Positions 1-7,822 are shown, numbered from the stretch's first letter. The stretch is DNA of 18,426 nt from M3007 sp964539805 (GCA_964539805.1 CAZIKN010000110.1:1-18426), one strand, 5' to 3'. Notes: a model not told the origin generated them from the sequence alone. A program made the numbers and translations.

Positions 1-77
1 GGATTCATCCGTGGGGAAAATGGATTCATCCGTGGGGAAAATGGATTCATCCGTGGGGAAAATGGCGGATTCATCCC
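1..77. repeat. Tandem half-hairpin repeats, 21-bp period
   Basis: Three exact 21-bp units start at 1, 22 and 43. Each contains GGATTCATCCGTGGGG followed by AAAAT, and a degenerate fourth piece lies at 64-77. Each unit equals the right arm and loop of the palindrome found at 135-154 but lacks the left CCCAC arm, so a single unit cannot form the full hairpin. The array probably extends beyond the left edge of the window. It appears to belong to the same repeat system as the REPIN-like element that follows. Confidence 0.85.
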
Positions 78-87
78 AAATCGAAAA

Positions 88-154
88 CCCACGGATGAAT
101 CCGTGGGCGGATAGGCGGATGATCCGAACCCCAGCCCACGGATTCATCCGTGGG
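88..154. repeat. REPIN-like inverted hairpin pair, copy A
   Basis: Two palindromes, CCCACGGATGAATCCGTGGG (88-107) and its reverse complement (135-154), face each other across a 27-bp spacer. Each can fold as an 8-bp stem with a TGAA or TTCA tetraloop, and the pair can also fold as one long cruciform. The spacer carries a small palindrome, CGGATGATCCG. Two inverted REP hairpins next to a Y1 transposase is the arrangement described for REPINs and RAYT genes. Assigning it to that class is inference. Confidence 0.8.
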
Positions 155-195
155 AAAATGGATGAATCCGTGGGGAAAATGGATGAATCCATGGG
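155..195. repeat. Half-hairpin repeats after REPIN copy A
   Basis: One 21-bp unit (160-180) and one shorter variant unit (181-195, with CCATGGG in place of CCGTGGG) follow the hairpin pair. The core reads GATGAATC, the reverse complement of the GATTCATC core in the units at 1-63, while the flanking CCGTGGGG and AAAAT keep their orientation. They end about 27 bp before the transposase start codon. Confidence 0.7.
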
Positions 196-222
196 TCGTT
201 TAACATAACATATTATGAGATT

Positions 223-672
223 ATGGCACATTCAAAAAACAAGGTCTGGATACACGGTGTATTTTCTACAAAATATCGTAAACCGCTAATAAACAAAAGC
301 ATACAAAGTCAGGTATGGGAAATGTTGTGTGCTAATCTTAGAAAGGTCGGGTGTCACCCTGAGATCGCAGGTGGAGTAGAAGATCACGTTCATGTTTTGT
401 TTTTATTAAATCGCGAAACGACTATATCAAAAGCTTTTCAACAAATGAAAGGCGCTACTACGCGTGAGATCAATAAAATGAACCTAATTGGTGAGTATTT
501 TAGTTGGCAGGTTGGATATGCGGCATTTTCGGTATCTGAATCAAAGGTGCCAGTAGTGATCAGATATATTAAAAATCAAGAAGAACACCACAAAAAAAAG
601 AACTTTCAACAGGAATTGAAATTTTTGATTGAAGGACACGGAATGATTTTCGAACCTATAGATTTGGATTAA
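223..672 (+). CDS. IS200/IS605-type Y1 transposase (RAYT-like)
   Basis: This encodes a 149-residue single-domain HUH transposase. Visible hallmarks are the metal-binding HUH pair (H55-V-H57 in VEDHVHVLF), the family motif around residues 93-106 (SWQVGYAAFSVS), and a catalytic-tyrosine helix with Y115 in RYIKNQEEHHKKK. Known relatives nick and join single-stranded DNA at hairpins through a 5'-phosphotyrosine. The length matches a complete IS200-like TnpA, and all key residues are present, so it looks intact. No TnpB gene accompanies it. REPIN-like hairpin pairs lie on both sides, at 88-154 and 684-750, which suggests a RAYT role in spreading short palindromes instead of, or as well as, a self-mobile IS. 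The gene is visibly more AT-rich than the downstream genes, consistent with acquisition. The ATG start has no clear ribosome binding site. Family assignment is firm; RAYT versus IS200 is not settled. Confidence 0.9.
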   Translation: MAHSKNKVWIHGVFSTKYRKPLINKSIQSQVWEMLCANLRKVGCHPEIAGGVEDHVHVLFLLNRETTISKAFQQMKGATTREINKMNLIGEYFSWQVGYAAFSVSESKVPVVIRYIKNQEEHHKKKNFQQELKFLIEGHGMIFEPIDLD

Positions 673-683
673 ATCAATCAAAA

Positions 684-750
684 CCCACGGATGAATCCGT
701 GGGCGGAGAGGCGGATCATCCGTTCCCTAGCCCACGGATTCATCCGTGGG
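684..750. repeat. REPIN-like inverted hairpin pair, copy B
   Basis: This copy has the same 67-bp plan as copy A: palindromes at 684-703 and 731-750 around a 27-bp spacer. All 40 arm and loop bases are identical to copy A, while the spacer differs at 5 of 27 positions. Its central palindrome is CGGATCATCCG, the reverse complement of the one in copy A. It starts 12 bp after the transposase stop codon and could also act as a transcription barrier before the SusC gene. Confidence 0.8.
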
Positions 751-800
751 AAAAATAGGATTCATCCGTGGGAAAAATAGGATTCATCCGTGGGAAAAAT
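751..800. repeat. Half-hairpin repeats after REPIN copy B
   Basis: Two 22-bp units (751-772 and 773-794) of AAAAATAG plus GATTCATCCGTGGG follow the hairpin pair, then a trailing AAAAAT. As with the units after copy A, only the right arm of the palindrome is present. They lie 50-100 bp upstream of the SusC gene, within its likely leader or promoter region. Confidence 0.75.
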
Positions 801-849
801 CGCGGGTAAAATGATATAAAAAATTTCACAATACATAACACATAAACGT

Positions 850-3777
850 ATGAAATTCAGAATTTTATGGATCGTTTTAATGGTTTTGGCTGGGCAATTA
901 GCCATAGCCCAGACCCGAATTTCGGGCCGTGTTACCGATCAGGCCGGCAATGAAGCTATCATTGGGGCAACGGTACTTGAAAAAGGAACAAACAATGGCA
1001 GCGTTACCGATATTGAAGGGAACTTTGCCTTAACTGTATCCAATACCAATGCTGTATTGCAGATCAGCTACACCGGGTATAAGCCCCTGGAATTTCCCTT
1101 AAACGGCCGCACACAGGCAGATATCACTTTGTCCGAAGATGAGGGCTTGTTAAGCGAAGTGGTAGTGGTTGGTTATGGCACACAACGCAAAAGTGACTTG
1201 ACCGGCGCCATAGGCACTATAAAGGCTAAAGAACTGGAACGCATTCCAACGGCTTCGGTGGAGCAGGCGCTACAGGGCAAAATTGCTGGTGTGTACATCA
1301 GCCCTGCCAGTGGCGAGCCTGGCAGAGGCGCTACCATCCGTATTCGCGGTACGGGCACCCTCAACAATGCAAGCCCTCTTTTTGTGGTGGATGGAATGTT
1401 GCTTGATGACATATCCTTCCTAAATCCGCAGGATGTGGCGTCTATTGAGGTGCTGAAAGATGCCTCTGCTACCGCTATTTATGGTAATCGCGGCGCTAAT
1501 GGTGTGATCATTGTTACAACCAAACGCGGCACCGCAGGCCGAAAGGTGGTCTTTAACCTGAGTTCCTATTATGGCAATCAGGAAATTGCCAAAAAATTGG
1601 ACTTAGTTAATGCCGCGCAATTTGCCGAAATGTACAATGAACTAAAAGGCAATACTACTACCTTCCCTGACCCGGCCCGTTTGGGGGCAGGTACGGATTG
1701 GCAGGACGTTGTTTTTGGCGAAGCGCCCATTTCCAACCTCCAACTGGGTGCAAATGGTATATGGAAAAACCTGAACTACAACGTTTCGGGCAATTATTTC
1801 AACCAGCAGGGCATTTTGGAACAAACAGGATTTGAACGCTATACGGGCCGTTTCAATGCAGAGTATCCGGTATTGAAAAACCTGCGTGTAGGTACCAACA
1901 TGGCCTACTCGGAAGAACAGCGTAAAAGTGTGGGCGGCAATATTTTGGGTGGTATTTACCGTATGCCCCCCGTATATGCAGAAAAAGACAGTACGGGTAA
2001 ATTTAGCGACCCTACCTTCTTCGGCCAGTCCATCGGAAACCCGGCAGCAGACCTGTTTTACAAAAATGACCAGCGCACCCGCGTCAATCGCCTTGTAGGC
2101 ACGGTATATGCCAGCTGGACGCTGTTTAAACATTTTACCCTTAAAACCAATTATGGCTTTGATCGCCGCGATGAGCGTTTCCGTTACTACGAACCTGTGT
2201 TCAAAGTTACTTCTTCCCAGTTAAATGACCTGGAACGAACCACCCGCGACACTACCCGCGAGCGTACCTGGCTTTGGGAAAACACCCTGAATTATGACAA
2301 TGCCTGGCATGATGACGACATCCGGGTAAATGCCCTCGTAGGCCAAACCGCTCAGGAATATACTTATAAAAAGCGCAATACGGTAAATGAAATCCTGCAG
2401 CCCAATGGGGAAACCATTCGCGATTGGGCCATGGTTAGTTACCTGGCAAGGGTTAATACTACCCTTTTTGACCGTTATTTGTTCACCGCTTCATTGCGGG
2501 CCGATGGCTCGTCCCGTTTTTCCAAAGCCAATCGCTGGGGCTATTTTCCCTCAGTGGCCTTGGGCTGGAATGTAGCCCAGGAGCCATTTATGAAAGGGCA
2601 AAACGTTTTGGATCGCCTAAAACTAAGGGCTTCATGGGGCATAACAGGTAATGACAAAATCCAAAATTATCCCTCACTGGGCATTATCACGGATGAGTTG
2701 TACAGCGCATTTGGGGATACGGTACAGCCAGGTGCCACCTTGGTCAATTATGCCAATGCCGGCGTCCGCTGGGAAACCACACGCCAAACTGACCTCGGTA
2801 TTGAGATCGCTGTGTTGAATGGTCGCCTGAGTTTTGAAGCAGACTGGTATCGCCGTTTTACCTTTGATATTTTGGGTGACTTGCCCATACCGGATTATGT
2901 GGGTTCCGGTAGCAATCCATTCGTAAATGCTGCGGAAGTGCAAAACACCGGATGGGACCTGACCCTGCAATGGCGTGAAACCCGTGGAAAAATAGCCTAT
3001 AACCTGGGAATCATTGCTTCGCCTGTTAAAAATGAGGTATTAAAGTTAAATGAAGGGAAATCTGAGATTTTTGAGGCCCGCACGGGGCAGGGTGATTTCG
3101 CTACCCGCACCATAGTAGGGCAACCTATTGGGGCATTTTATGGTTATAAAGTCCTTGGTGTTTTCCAAAACGCTGAAGAAATCGCCAAAGCCCCTAAATT
3201 TGGCAATGAAAAGCCCGGTGACCTCCAATTTGCCGACCTTAATGGCGACGGGAAATTAGATGCCCAGGACCGCAGCTATCTGGGAAGCCCTATACCAACG
3301 CTTACTTATGGTTTTTCAGCGGGTCTGGAGGCTTTTGGCTTTGATGTTGCGGCCGATTTCTTTGGAGTAAAAGGTAATAAGGTGGTCAATGCAAAAGCCG
3401 TAGCCCGTTTTGATACCCCTACTTGGGAATCATTGTGGTATGAAAACCGCTGGACAGGCGAAGGCAGCAGCAATACGGTACCTCGCGTAACCAACGGCGG
3501 CCACAATTATCGTATGTCGGATTTTTTGATGGAAGATGGTTCATTTTTCCGTTTGCGTTCCATTGTGCTGGGCTATGCCCTGCCCAAGCGTTGGCTCTCT
3601 CATGTGGGCATGAGCCGCGCCAGGTTTTACGCCAGTGGTACAAACTTGTGGACCAAGCAAGCATATTCAGGTTTTACCCCGGAATTCCCAAACGACAGCG
3701 TGTTCAGGGCCGGCGTTGACTTCTTGAACTACCCCATGGCAAAAACCATGTTGTTCGGCCTTGACGTCACTTTTTAA
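850..3777 (+). CDS. SusC/RagA-family TonB-linked outer membrane protein
   Basis: This 975-residue TonB-dependent transporter forms the outer-membrane barrel through which a SusD-captured ligand enters the periplasm. A signal peptide (about residues 1-20, ending AIAQ) is followed by a CarboxypepD_reg-like domain (about 23-100, ISGRVTDQAG to a DITL strand). The SusC-type EVVVVGYGTQRKSDLTGA segment follows near residue 100, then the plug (to about 225) and the barrel to the C-terminal LFGLDVTF. There is no N-terminal secretin/STN signalling domain, so it should not act as a FecA-type transducer. A calcium-loop-like DLNGDGKLDAQD lies at about 796-807, a common feature of these barrels. The SusD partner starts 64 bp downstream. 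The substrate cannot be read from the sequence; no glycosidase, peptidase or sulfatase gene is adjacent. The family call is very secure. Confidence 0.96.
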   Translation: MKFRILWIVLMVLAGQLAIAQTRISGRVTDQAGNEAIIGATVLEKGTNNGSVTDIEGNFALTVSNTNAVLQISYTGYKPLEFPLNGRTQADITLSEDEGLLSEVVVVGYGTQRKSDLTGAIGTIKAKELERIPTASVEQALQGKIAGVYISPASGEPGRGATIRIRGTGTLNNASPLFVVDGMLLDDISFLNPQDVASIEVLKDASATAIYGNRGANGVIIVTTKRGTAGRKVVFNLSSYYGNQEIAKKLDLVNAAQFAEMYNELKGNTTTFPDPARLGAGTDWQDVVFGEAPISNLQLGANGIWKNLNYNVSGNYFNQQGILEQTGFERYTGRFNAEYPVLKNLRVGTNMAYSEEQRKSVGGNILGGIYRMPPVYAEKDSTGKFSDPTFFGQSIGNPAADLFYKNDQRTRVNRLVGTVYASWTLFKHFTLKTNYGFDRRDERFRYYEPVFKVTSSQLNDLERTTRDTTRERTWLWENTLNYDNAWHDDDIRVNALVGQTAQEYTYKKRNTVNEILQPNGETIRDWAMVSYLARVNTTLFDRYLFTASLRADGSSRFSKANRWGYFPSVALGWNVAQEPFMKGQNVLDRLKLRASWGITGNDKIQNYPSLGIITDELYSAFGDTVQPGATLVNYANAGVRWETTRQTDLGIEIAVLNGRLSFEADWYRRFTFDILGDLPIPDYVGSGSNPFVNAAEVQNTGWDLTLQWRETRGKIAYNLGIIASPVKNEVLKLNEGKSEIFEARTGQGDFATRTIVGQPIGAFYGYKVLGVFQNAEEIAKAPKFGNEKPGDLQFADLNGDGKLDAQDRSYLGSPIPTLTYGFSAGLEAFGFDVAADFFGVKGNKVVNAKAVARFDTPTWESLWYENRWTGEGSSNTVPRVTNGGHNYRMSDFLMEDGSFFRLRSIVLGYALPKRWLSHVGMSRARFYASGTNLWTKQAYSGFTPEFPNDSVFRAGVDFLNYPMAKTMLFGLDVTF

Positions 3778-3781
3778 CCCA

Positions 3782-3823
3782 AACAACCAATAATCAACAA
3801 CCAATAATCAACAACCAATAACC
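3782..3823. repeat. 14-bp direct repeat, three copies, between susC and susD
   Basis: AACAACCAATAATC occurs at 3782-3795 and 3796-3809, with a variant ending AACC at 3810-3823. The array fills most of the 64-bp gap between the SusC stop and the SusD start. It is A/C-rich and cannot self-pair, so it would leave an unstructured leader before SusD. Replication slippage could change the spacing. A regulatory role is only a possibility. Confidence 0.8.
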
Positions 3824-3841
3824 CACAACCCGCATCTATCT

Positions 3842-5320
3842 ATGTTAAAATATTCACTTTTCGCAGTCGTATTCCTGCTTACCGCCAGCAGTTGTCAAAA
3901 AGATTTTTTGGATCGTCGCCCACCGGGTGAATTGACCTTTGAAGAGTTTTTTAAAACCTCCGATCATGCCGTACAAGCAACCAATGCTGTATATGAACAG
4001 TTTCGGAGTTTTGACTGTGCTGGCCTTAGTTACCTTGCCTGTACGGATGTTCTGAGCGATGACGCTGACAAAGGCTCTACTTTTAATGATGCGCCATTGA
4101 TGCGTGATTTGGATGACCTTACTTTTGATGCCTCCAATCCCTTTATTGCGCCGGTTTACAAAGGTTTTTACCGCGCCATTGCCCGTGCCAATGTGGCTAT
4201 TGAAAATATCCCGCCTATTGATATGGATGCAGCCCTTCGGGCGCGCCTTGTTGGGGAGTGCAAGGTACTGAGGGCTTATTCCTATCTGCTTTTGGTGCAA
4301 TGGTTTGGTGACTTGCCCTTGATAACCAAAACGTTACAAAATGATGAGTACTATGCACAGGTTCGCAACCCGCGCACGGAAATTTACGCGCAGATCGAGG
4401 CTGACCTTAAGGATGCCATTGCGGCATTGCCAGAGCGCGATGCCTATGCGCCTGCTGACAAAGGACGCGCCAGCAAGGGTGCTGCCCGCGGACTTTTGGC
4501 CAAATTGTATATGATACAGGGTGAATGGGCAAAAGCCGAAACGCAATGTATGGACATTATAGGTTCCAATAAATACAGCCTGCTGAACCGTTATGCAGAT
4601 AACTTTCTGCCTGTTGGCGAAAATGGGGCAGAATCCGTATTTGAATTTCAATCCGTGGCCCTGACAACACAACAAGCGGCCGGGCCCGGTTCCTCTCCTT
4701 TTAATATGGTACAAGGCGTTAGGGGCGTGCCCAATCTGGGCTGGGGATTCAACAGGCCCTCCGATGCCTTGGTAGCGGCCTACGAAAGCGGCGACTCCCG
4801 ACGCGAAGCCACCATCATTTATGAAGGCGAGGTGCTGCCTGATGGCCTTACCCAGGTGCAAAAAAATCCTGAGGTAATCAATGCTCGCTACAACCAGAAG
4901 GCTTGGGTACCCGCTCACCCCGGCCTACAGGACAATGGCCCGGGCAATATCCGCTTAATCCGCTATGCAGATATTTTGTTGTTGGCGGCTGAAGCCAAAA
5001 ATGAGCTCAACAAGCCCGCCGAAGCCCTGCCTCTGCTCAATCAGGTGCGCAAGCGCGCCCGCGGTGGTAACCCCTTTGTTCTCCCTGATGTGACAGAAAC
5101 AGATCAGGCCAAATTGCGCGCCCGCATACAGCGCGAACGCCGCGTGGAACTGGCCATGGAACAACACCGCTGGTTTGACCTAAAGCGCTGGGGACTGTTA
5201 TCCGCCACCCTTAAGGCTGCGGGCAAAAATTTTGTGGATAACAAACATGAGTTGTTACCTCTGCCGCAAACAGAAATTGACCTTTCCAGCGGCAAATTGA
5301 GACAGAACAATGGGTATTGA
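3842..5320 (+). CDS. SusD/RagB-family nutrient-binding outer membrane lipoprotein
   Basis: This 492-residue surface lipoprotein would sit as a lid on the SusC-family barrel encoded just upstream and capture ligand for it. The signal peptide ends in a lipobox, TASSC, with C18 as the lipidated cysteine, followed by the typical QKDFLDRRPPGELT start of mature SusD proteins. The N-terminal TPR-like helices include ARANVAIENIPP and AEAKVLRAYSYLL-type segments (here GECKVLRAYSYLLLVQWFGDLPL, about 137-159). The C-terminal RagB/SusD region includes IRYADILLLAAEAKNEL and RRVELAMEQHRWFDLKRWG, and the protein ends in RQNNGY, close to the usual QNPGY. Length and motif order are normal and no frameshift is seen. 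It is very likely cotranscribed with the SusC gene. The ligand is unknown. Confidence 0.96.
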   Translation: MLKYSLFAVVFLLTASSCQKDFLDRRPPGELTFEEFFKTSDHAVQATNAVYEQFRSFDCAGLSYLACTDVLSDDADKGSTFNDAPLMRDLDDLTFDASNPFIAPVYKGFYRAIARANVAIENIPPIDMDAALRARLVGECKVLRAYSYLLLVQWFGDLPLITKTLQNDEYYAQVRNPRTEIYAQIEADLKDAIAALPERDAYAPADKGRASKGAARGLLAKLYMIQGEWAKAETQCMDIIGSNKYSLLNRYADNFLPVGENGAESVFEFQSVALTTQQAAGPGSSPFNMVQGVRGVPNLGWGFNRPSDALVAAYESGDSRREATIIYEGEVLPDGLTQVQKNPEVINARYNQKAWVPAHPGLQDNGPGNIRLIRYADILLLAAEAKNELNKPAEALPLLNQVRKRARGGNPFVLPDVTETDQAKLRARIQRERRVELAMEQHRWFDLKRWGLLSATLKAAGKNFVDNKHELLPLPQTEIDLSSGKLRQNNGY

Positions 5321-5469
5321 TTTTTAAATGGGCTTATTTTTTTATCATTCCTTACCAAACTTTTGAAAATAAAGAAGCAAAAATTAAGTTTAGACGCCTA
5401 ATTGAAGGTACATAATGTCTAAACTTGCGGTGAATTGATTTTTAGGCATTTAGTCTCCGCTGACAAAAG

Positions 5470-5496
5470 CCCGCCCCTCTTGGGGTCGGATAAACC
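5470..5496 (-). repeat. Dispersed repeat related to the 17.37-17.45 kb cluster
   Basis: Read on the minus strand this segment begins GGTTTATCCGACCCCAAGAG and ends in GGGGCGGG. The plus strand at 17397-17424 reads GGTTTATCCGACTCCAAGAG followed by GAGGCGGG. They differ by one substitution and one inserted base over about 27 bp. The copies are inverted relative to each other and nearly 12 kb apart, which marks a dispersed intergenic repeat family in this genome. Confidence 0.75.
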
Positions 5497-5531
5497 TGTC
5501 CTTTCAGGACGGACAAGCCGGCTTGTATTTA

Positions 5532-5598
5532 GACAGGATTTCAGGATGAAGATTAGCGGCGGAGCCGCCTAAAATCCTGTTTATCCTGAAATCCTGTC
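5532..5598. repeat. Long inverted repeat with nested GC hairpin
   Basis: GACAGGATTTCAGGAT (5532-5547) is perfectly complementary in inverse to ATCCTGAAATCCTGTC (5583-5598), giving a 16-bp stem. The enclosed segment contains its own GC-rich hairpin, GGCGGAGCCGCC (5558-5569). Another AATCCTGTCCAAAAAA copy follows at about 5611-5626. The overall form is a cruciform-capable intergenic palindrome; a terminator role is possible but unproven. Confidence 0.75.
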
Positions 5599-5699
5599 CA
5601 AAAAAACAAAAAATCCTGTCCAAAAAACAAAAAAACCTTGTATAAACCGCTCGATTTCAACGCGCAGAAATGCTATTGAGTCAAACGCAAAAAAATGCC

Positions 5700-7646
5700 A
5701 TGTATAGACTCATCTTTATACCCTGTCTCCTATTGCTAAGTAAAAGTCTTTTTGCCCAAAAAAAATACCTTACACAGCAAACAGCACCCGAAAAAGCCGT
5801 ACGCGCCTACTTGGATGGCAAAATGGAAGCCTCCAATGGCAATTTTGTCGTAGCCCTCGGGTATTTCGAGCGAGCCTTAAAACACAGCCCCGATTTTATT
5901 GATGCGCACCTCATGATTGCCGGACTACAATATGAGTCAGAAGATTGGGCACATGCCAAAACGGGCTTTGAAAAGGTATTGTCATACGATCCTGATTATG
6001 AGCCACGCGTACACTTTTCATTGGCCCGTTGTGCCTGGCAATTGGATTCCTTTGATACCGCTGCGCGGCAGGCAGAAGCCTTTTTGGCTACAAAAAACCA
6101 AAATAAAAACATGCGCTATGAGGCTCAGCGCATATTGGAAAATGCCCGATTCGCAGCAGGAGCCATTAAAAATCCTGTACCTTTTGAGCCAAAATCGGTC
6201 GGAAACGGGATCAATTCCCCAGAGGAAGAATATTTGCCATCCCTGACGGCTGATGGCAAAACCATGATCTTTACCCGTAATGAACAGCGGGACGAAAACT
6301 TTTACCAAAGTGAAAAAAAAGGAGAAAGCTGGCAGCCCGCCACACCTATGTCGGAAGTAAATACACCTATGAATGAGGGAGCCCAACACATCAGCCCCGA
6401 TGGGAGTTGGTTGGTTTTCACCGCCTGCAATCGGCGCGATGATGGCTCACAGGGCAGCTGCGATCTTTATTGGTCACAGATCAAAAACGGCGTTTGGACC
6501 AAACCCGTGCCCTTTAGCAATGCCCTAAACTCAAAAGATTGGGATGCGCAACCCTGCATCAGCGCTGATGGTAAATCCCTGTTTTTCAGCAGCACCCGCA
6601 CCGGCAGCCAGGGCGGCAAAGACCTTTGGTACAGCAGCCGTTTGGCCAATGGCAAATGGGCCATACCCCAGCCGTTGCCCGCCGGTATTAATACGCTGGG
6701 CGACGAGCAAACCCCTTTTTTGCATCCTGACGGACGAACCCTTTATTTTACCTCCAATGGTCTGCCTGGTATGGGCAACAATGACCTTTACGTTACCCGC
6801 AGGCTTAGTGATACTACCTGGACGAAGCCTCAAAACCTCGGCTATCCCATCAATACCAAAGCCAACGAAGGCACCCTTACTGTAGCCATGGATGGCCGTA
6901 CGGCCTATTTTGCAGCAACCTATCCAAGCGGTGCCGGCCAAAATGATATTTACTACTTTGATCTTCCGGAAGCAGCCCGTGCACAACCCGTCAGTTACGT
7001 GAGGGCAAGCGTTAAAGATGCGGTAAGTGGAACAGCCTTGAGTGCCAAAATTGATATTTATGATGTCAAAAACAACAAGCTGGTCACAACGCTCCAAACC
7101 AAATCCAATGGTTCCTTCCTTGCCTGCCTGCCTCCCGGCGTGGACTACGCCCTTAATGTTAACAAGCCCAAATACCTGTTTTACTCTGATCGCTTCAATC
7201 TAACGGATAGCAGTTCCTTTAACAAGCCCTTTGATCTGAGCATCGCACTGCAACCAATAGCCAGGGATAGTGGTCTGACAAATGCCAATCCCCTTGTTGG
7301 CACGGGACAGGCAATTGTCTTGAAAAACATTTTTTTTGAAACCGGTTCTGCCGCGCTTTTGCCTGAAAGTACCCTTGAATTGGAAAAATTGACCGAATTG
7401 TTGCAAAACAATCCGTCCCTGAACATCCAGATAAATGGCCACACCGATGATGTAGGTGATGATAAAGCCAATATGAGCCTGTCCGAGGCAAGGGCCAATG
7501 CCGTTTTGCAATATCTTGTAGGTAAAAATATTGCTACAGCACGCCTGCGGGCCAAAGGTTTTGGTGAATCCAAGCCCATTACCACCAATGACACTGCCGA
7601 GAGCCGTGCCAAAAATAGGAGAACGGAGTTTGAGGCTTGGAAATAA
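5700..7646 (+). CDS. TPR / beta-propeller / OmpA-domain protein, PorE-like
   Basis: This envelope protein has four modules. A signal peptide (MYRLIF to SLFAQ) is followed by TPR helices to about residue 150. A PD40/WD40-like propeller spans about 165-425, with repeats such as SLTADGKTMIFT, ISPDGSWLVFT, ISADGKSLFFSS and LHPDGRTLYFTS. A carboxypeptidase regulatory-like domain covers about 430-510. A C-terminal OmpA peptidoglycan-binding domain follows (IFFETGSAALLP, NGHTDDVG, LSEARANAVLQYL, RAKGFGESKP, NRRTEF). This is the order described for PorE (PG1058) of the type IX secretion system, which tethers that machine to peptidoglycan. Paralogues with other roles are common in Bacteroidota, and no other Por gene is nearby, so the specific role is inference. 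An in-frame ATG at 5670 would add ten polar residues before the signal peptide; I prefer 5700. No clear ribosome binding site precedes either start. Confidence 0.9.
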   Translation: MYRLIFIPCLLLLSKSLFAQKKYLTQQTAPEKAVRAYLDGKMEASNGNFVVALGYFERALKHSPDFIDAHLMIAGLQYESEDWAHAKTGFEKVLSYDPDYEPRVHFSLARCAWQLDSFDTAARQAEAFLATKNQNKNMRYEAQRILENARFAAGAIKNPVPFEPKSVGNGINSPEEEYLPSLTADGKTMIFTRNEQRDENFYQSEKKGESWQPATPMSEVNTPMNEGAQHISPDGSWLVFTACNRRDDGSQGSCDLYWSQIKNGVWTKPVPFSNALNSKDWDAQPCISADGKSLFFSSTRTGSQGGKDLWYSSRLANGKWAIPQPLPAGINTLGDEQTPFLHPDGRTLYFTSNGLPGMGNNDLYVTRRLSDTTWTKPQNLGYPINTKANEGTLTVAMDGRTAYFAATYPSGAGQNDIYYFDLPEAARAQPVSYVRASVKDAVSGTALSAKIDIYDVKNNKLVTTLQTKSNGSFLACLPPGVDYALNVNKPKYLFYSDRFNLTDSSSFNKPFDLSIALQPIARDSGLTNANPLVGTGQAIVLKNIFFETGSAALLPESTLELEKLTELLQNNPSLNIQINGHTDDVGDDKANMSLSEARANAVLQYLVGKNIATARLRAKGFGESKPITTNDTAESRAKNRRTEFEAWK

Positions 7647-7726
7647 AGGATTTTAGCAATAGAAATAAAAAAAAGCCGATTGTGCTAACGTTTCCACTTG
7701 CACAGCCGTATTCTACGCAAAACACA

Positions 7727-7734
7727 TATTTTTG
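7727..7734 (+). promoter_or_regulatory. Possible Bacteroidota -7 element, TATTTTTG
   Basis: TATTTTTG fits the TAnnTTTG consensus of Bacteroidota housekeeping promoters and lies 89 bp before the lipoprotein start at 7823. The nearest upstream TTG is 26 bp away (7698-7700), rather long for the -33 element, so this is only a candidate. Confidence 0.35.
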
Positions 7735-7822
7735 GTCAACGCAAATTGATTATTAAAGGTTTACATCAAGATAGCGTACCCAAAAATACCCTGTTTGCTT
7801 ATCGCATTAATTTGGGAATACC

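Larger units (their letters stand above)
5321..5699. other. Gene-free stretch with several palindromes
   Basis: No convincing gene lies between the SusD stop and the PorE-like start. In order the stretch holds a 10-bp inverted repeat (AAGTTTAGAC at 5386-5395 with GTCTAAACTT at 5417-5426), a repeat related to the 17.4-kb cluster (5470-5496), a GTCCT/AGGAC hairpin near 5498-5510, a perfect 14-bp palindrome ACAAGCCGGCTTGT (5513-5526), and the large inverted repeat at 5532-5598. A promoter for the next gene is not evident. Confidence 0.7.

Noticed and set aside
1..63. Possible CRISPR array
   Set aside because: The units are contiguous 21-bp tandem repeats with no unique spacers, and no cas gene is present.
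11..208. 65-codon plus-strand frame through the left repeats
   Set aside because: The peptide is a read-through of the 21-bp repeat units (MDSSVGK repeats), with no independent coding signal.
5670..5699. Upstream ATG for the PorE-like gene
   Set aside because: It would place ten extra residues, mostly polar, before a well-formed signal peptide. It cannot be fully excluded.
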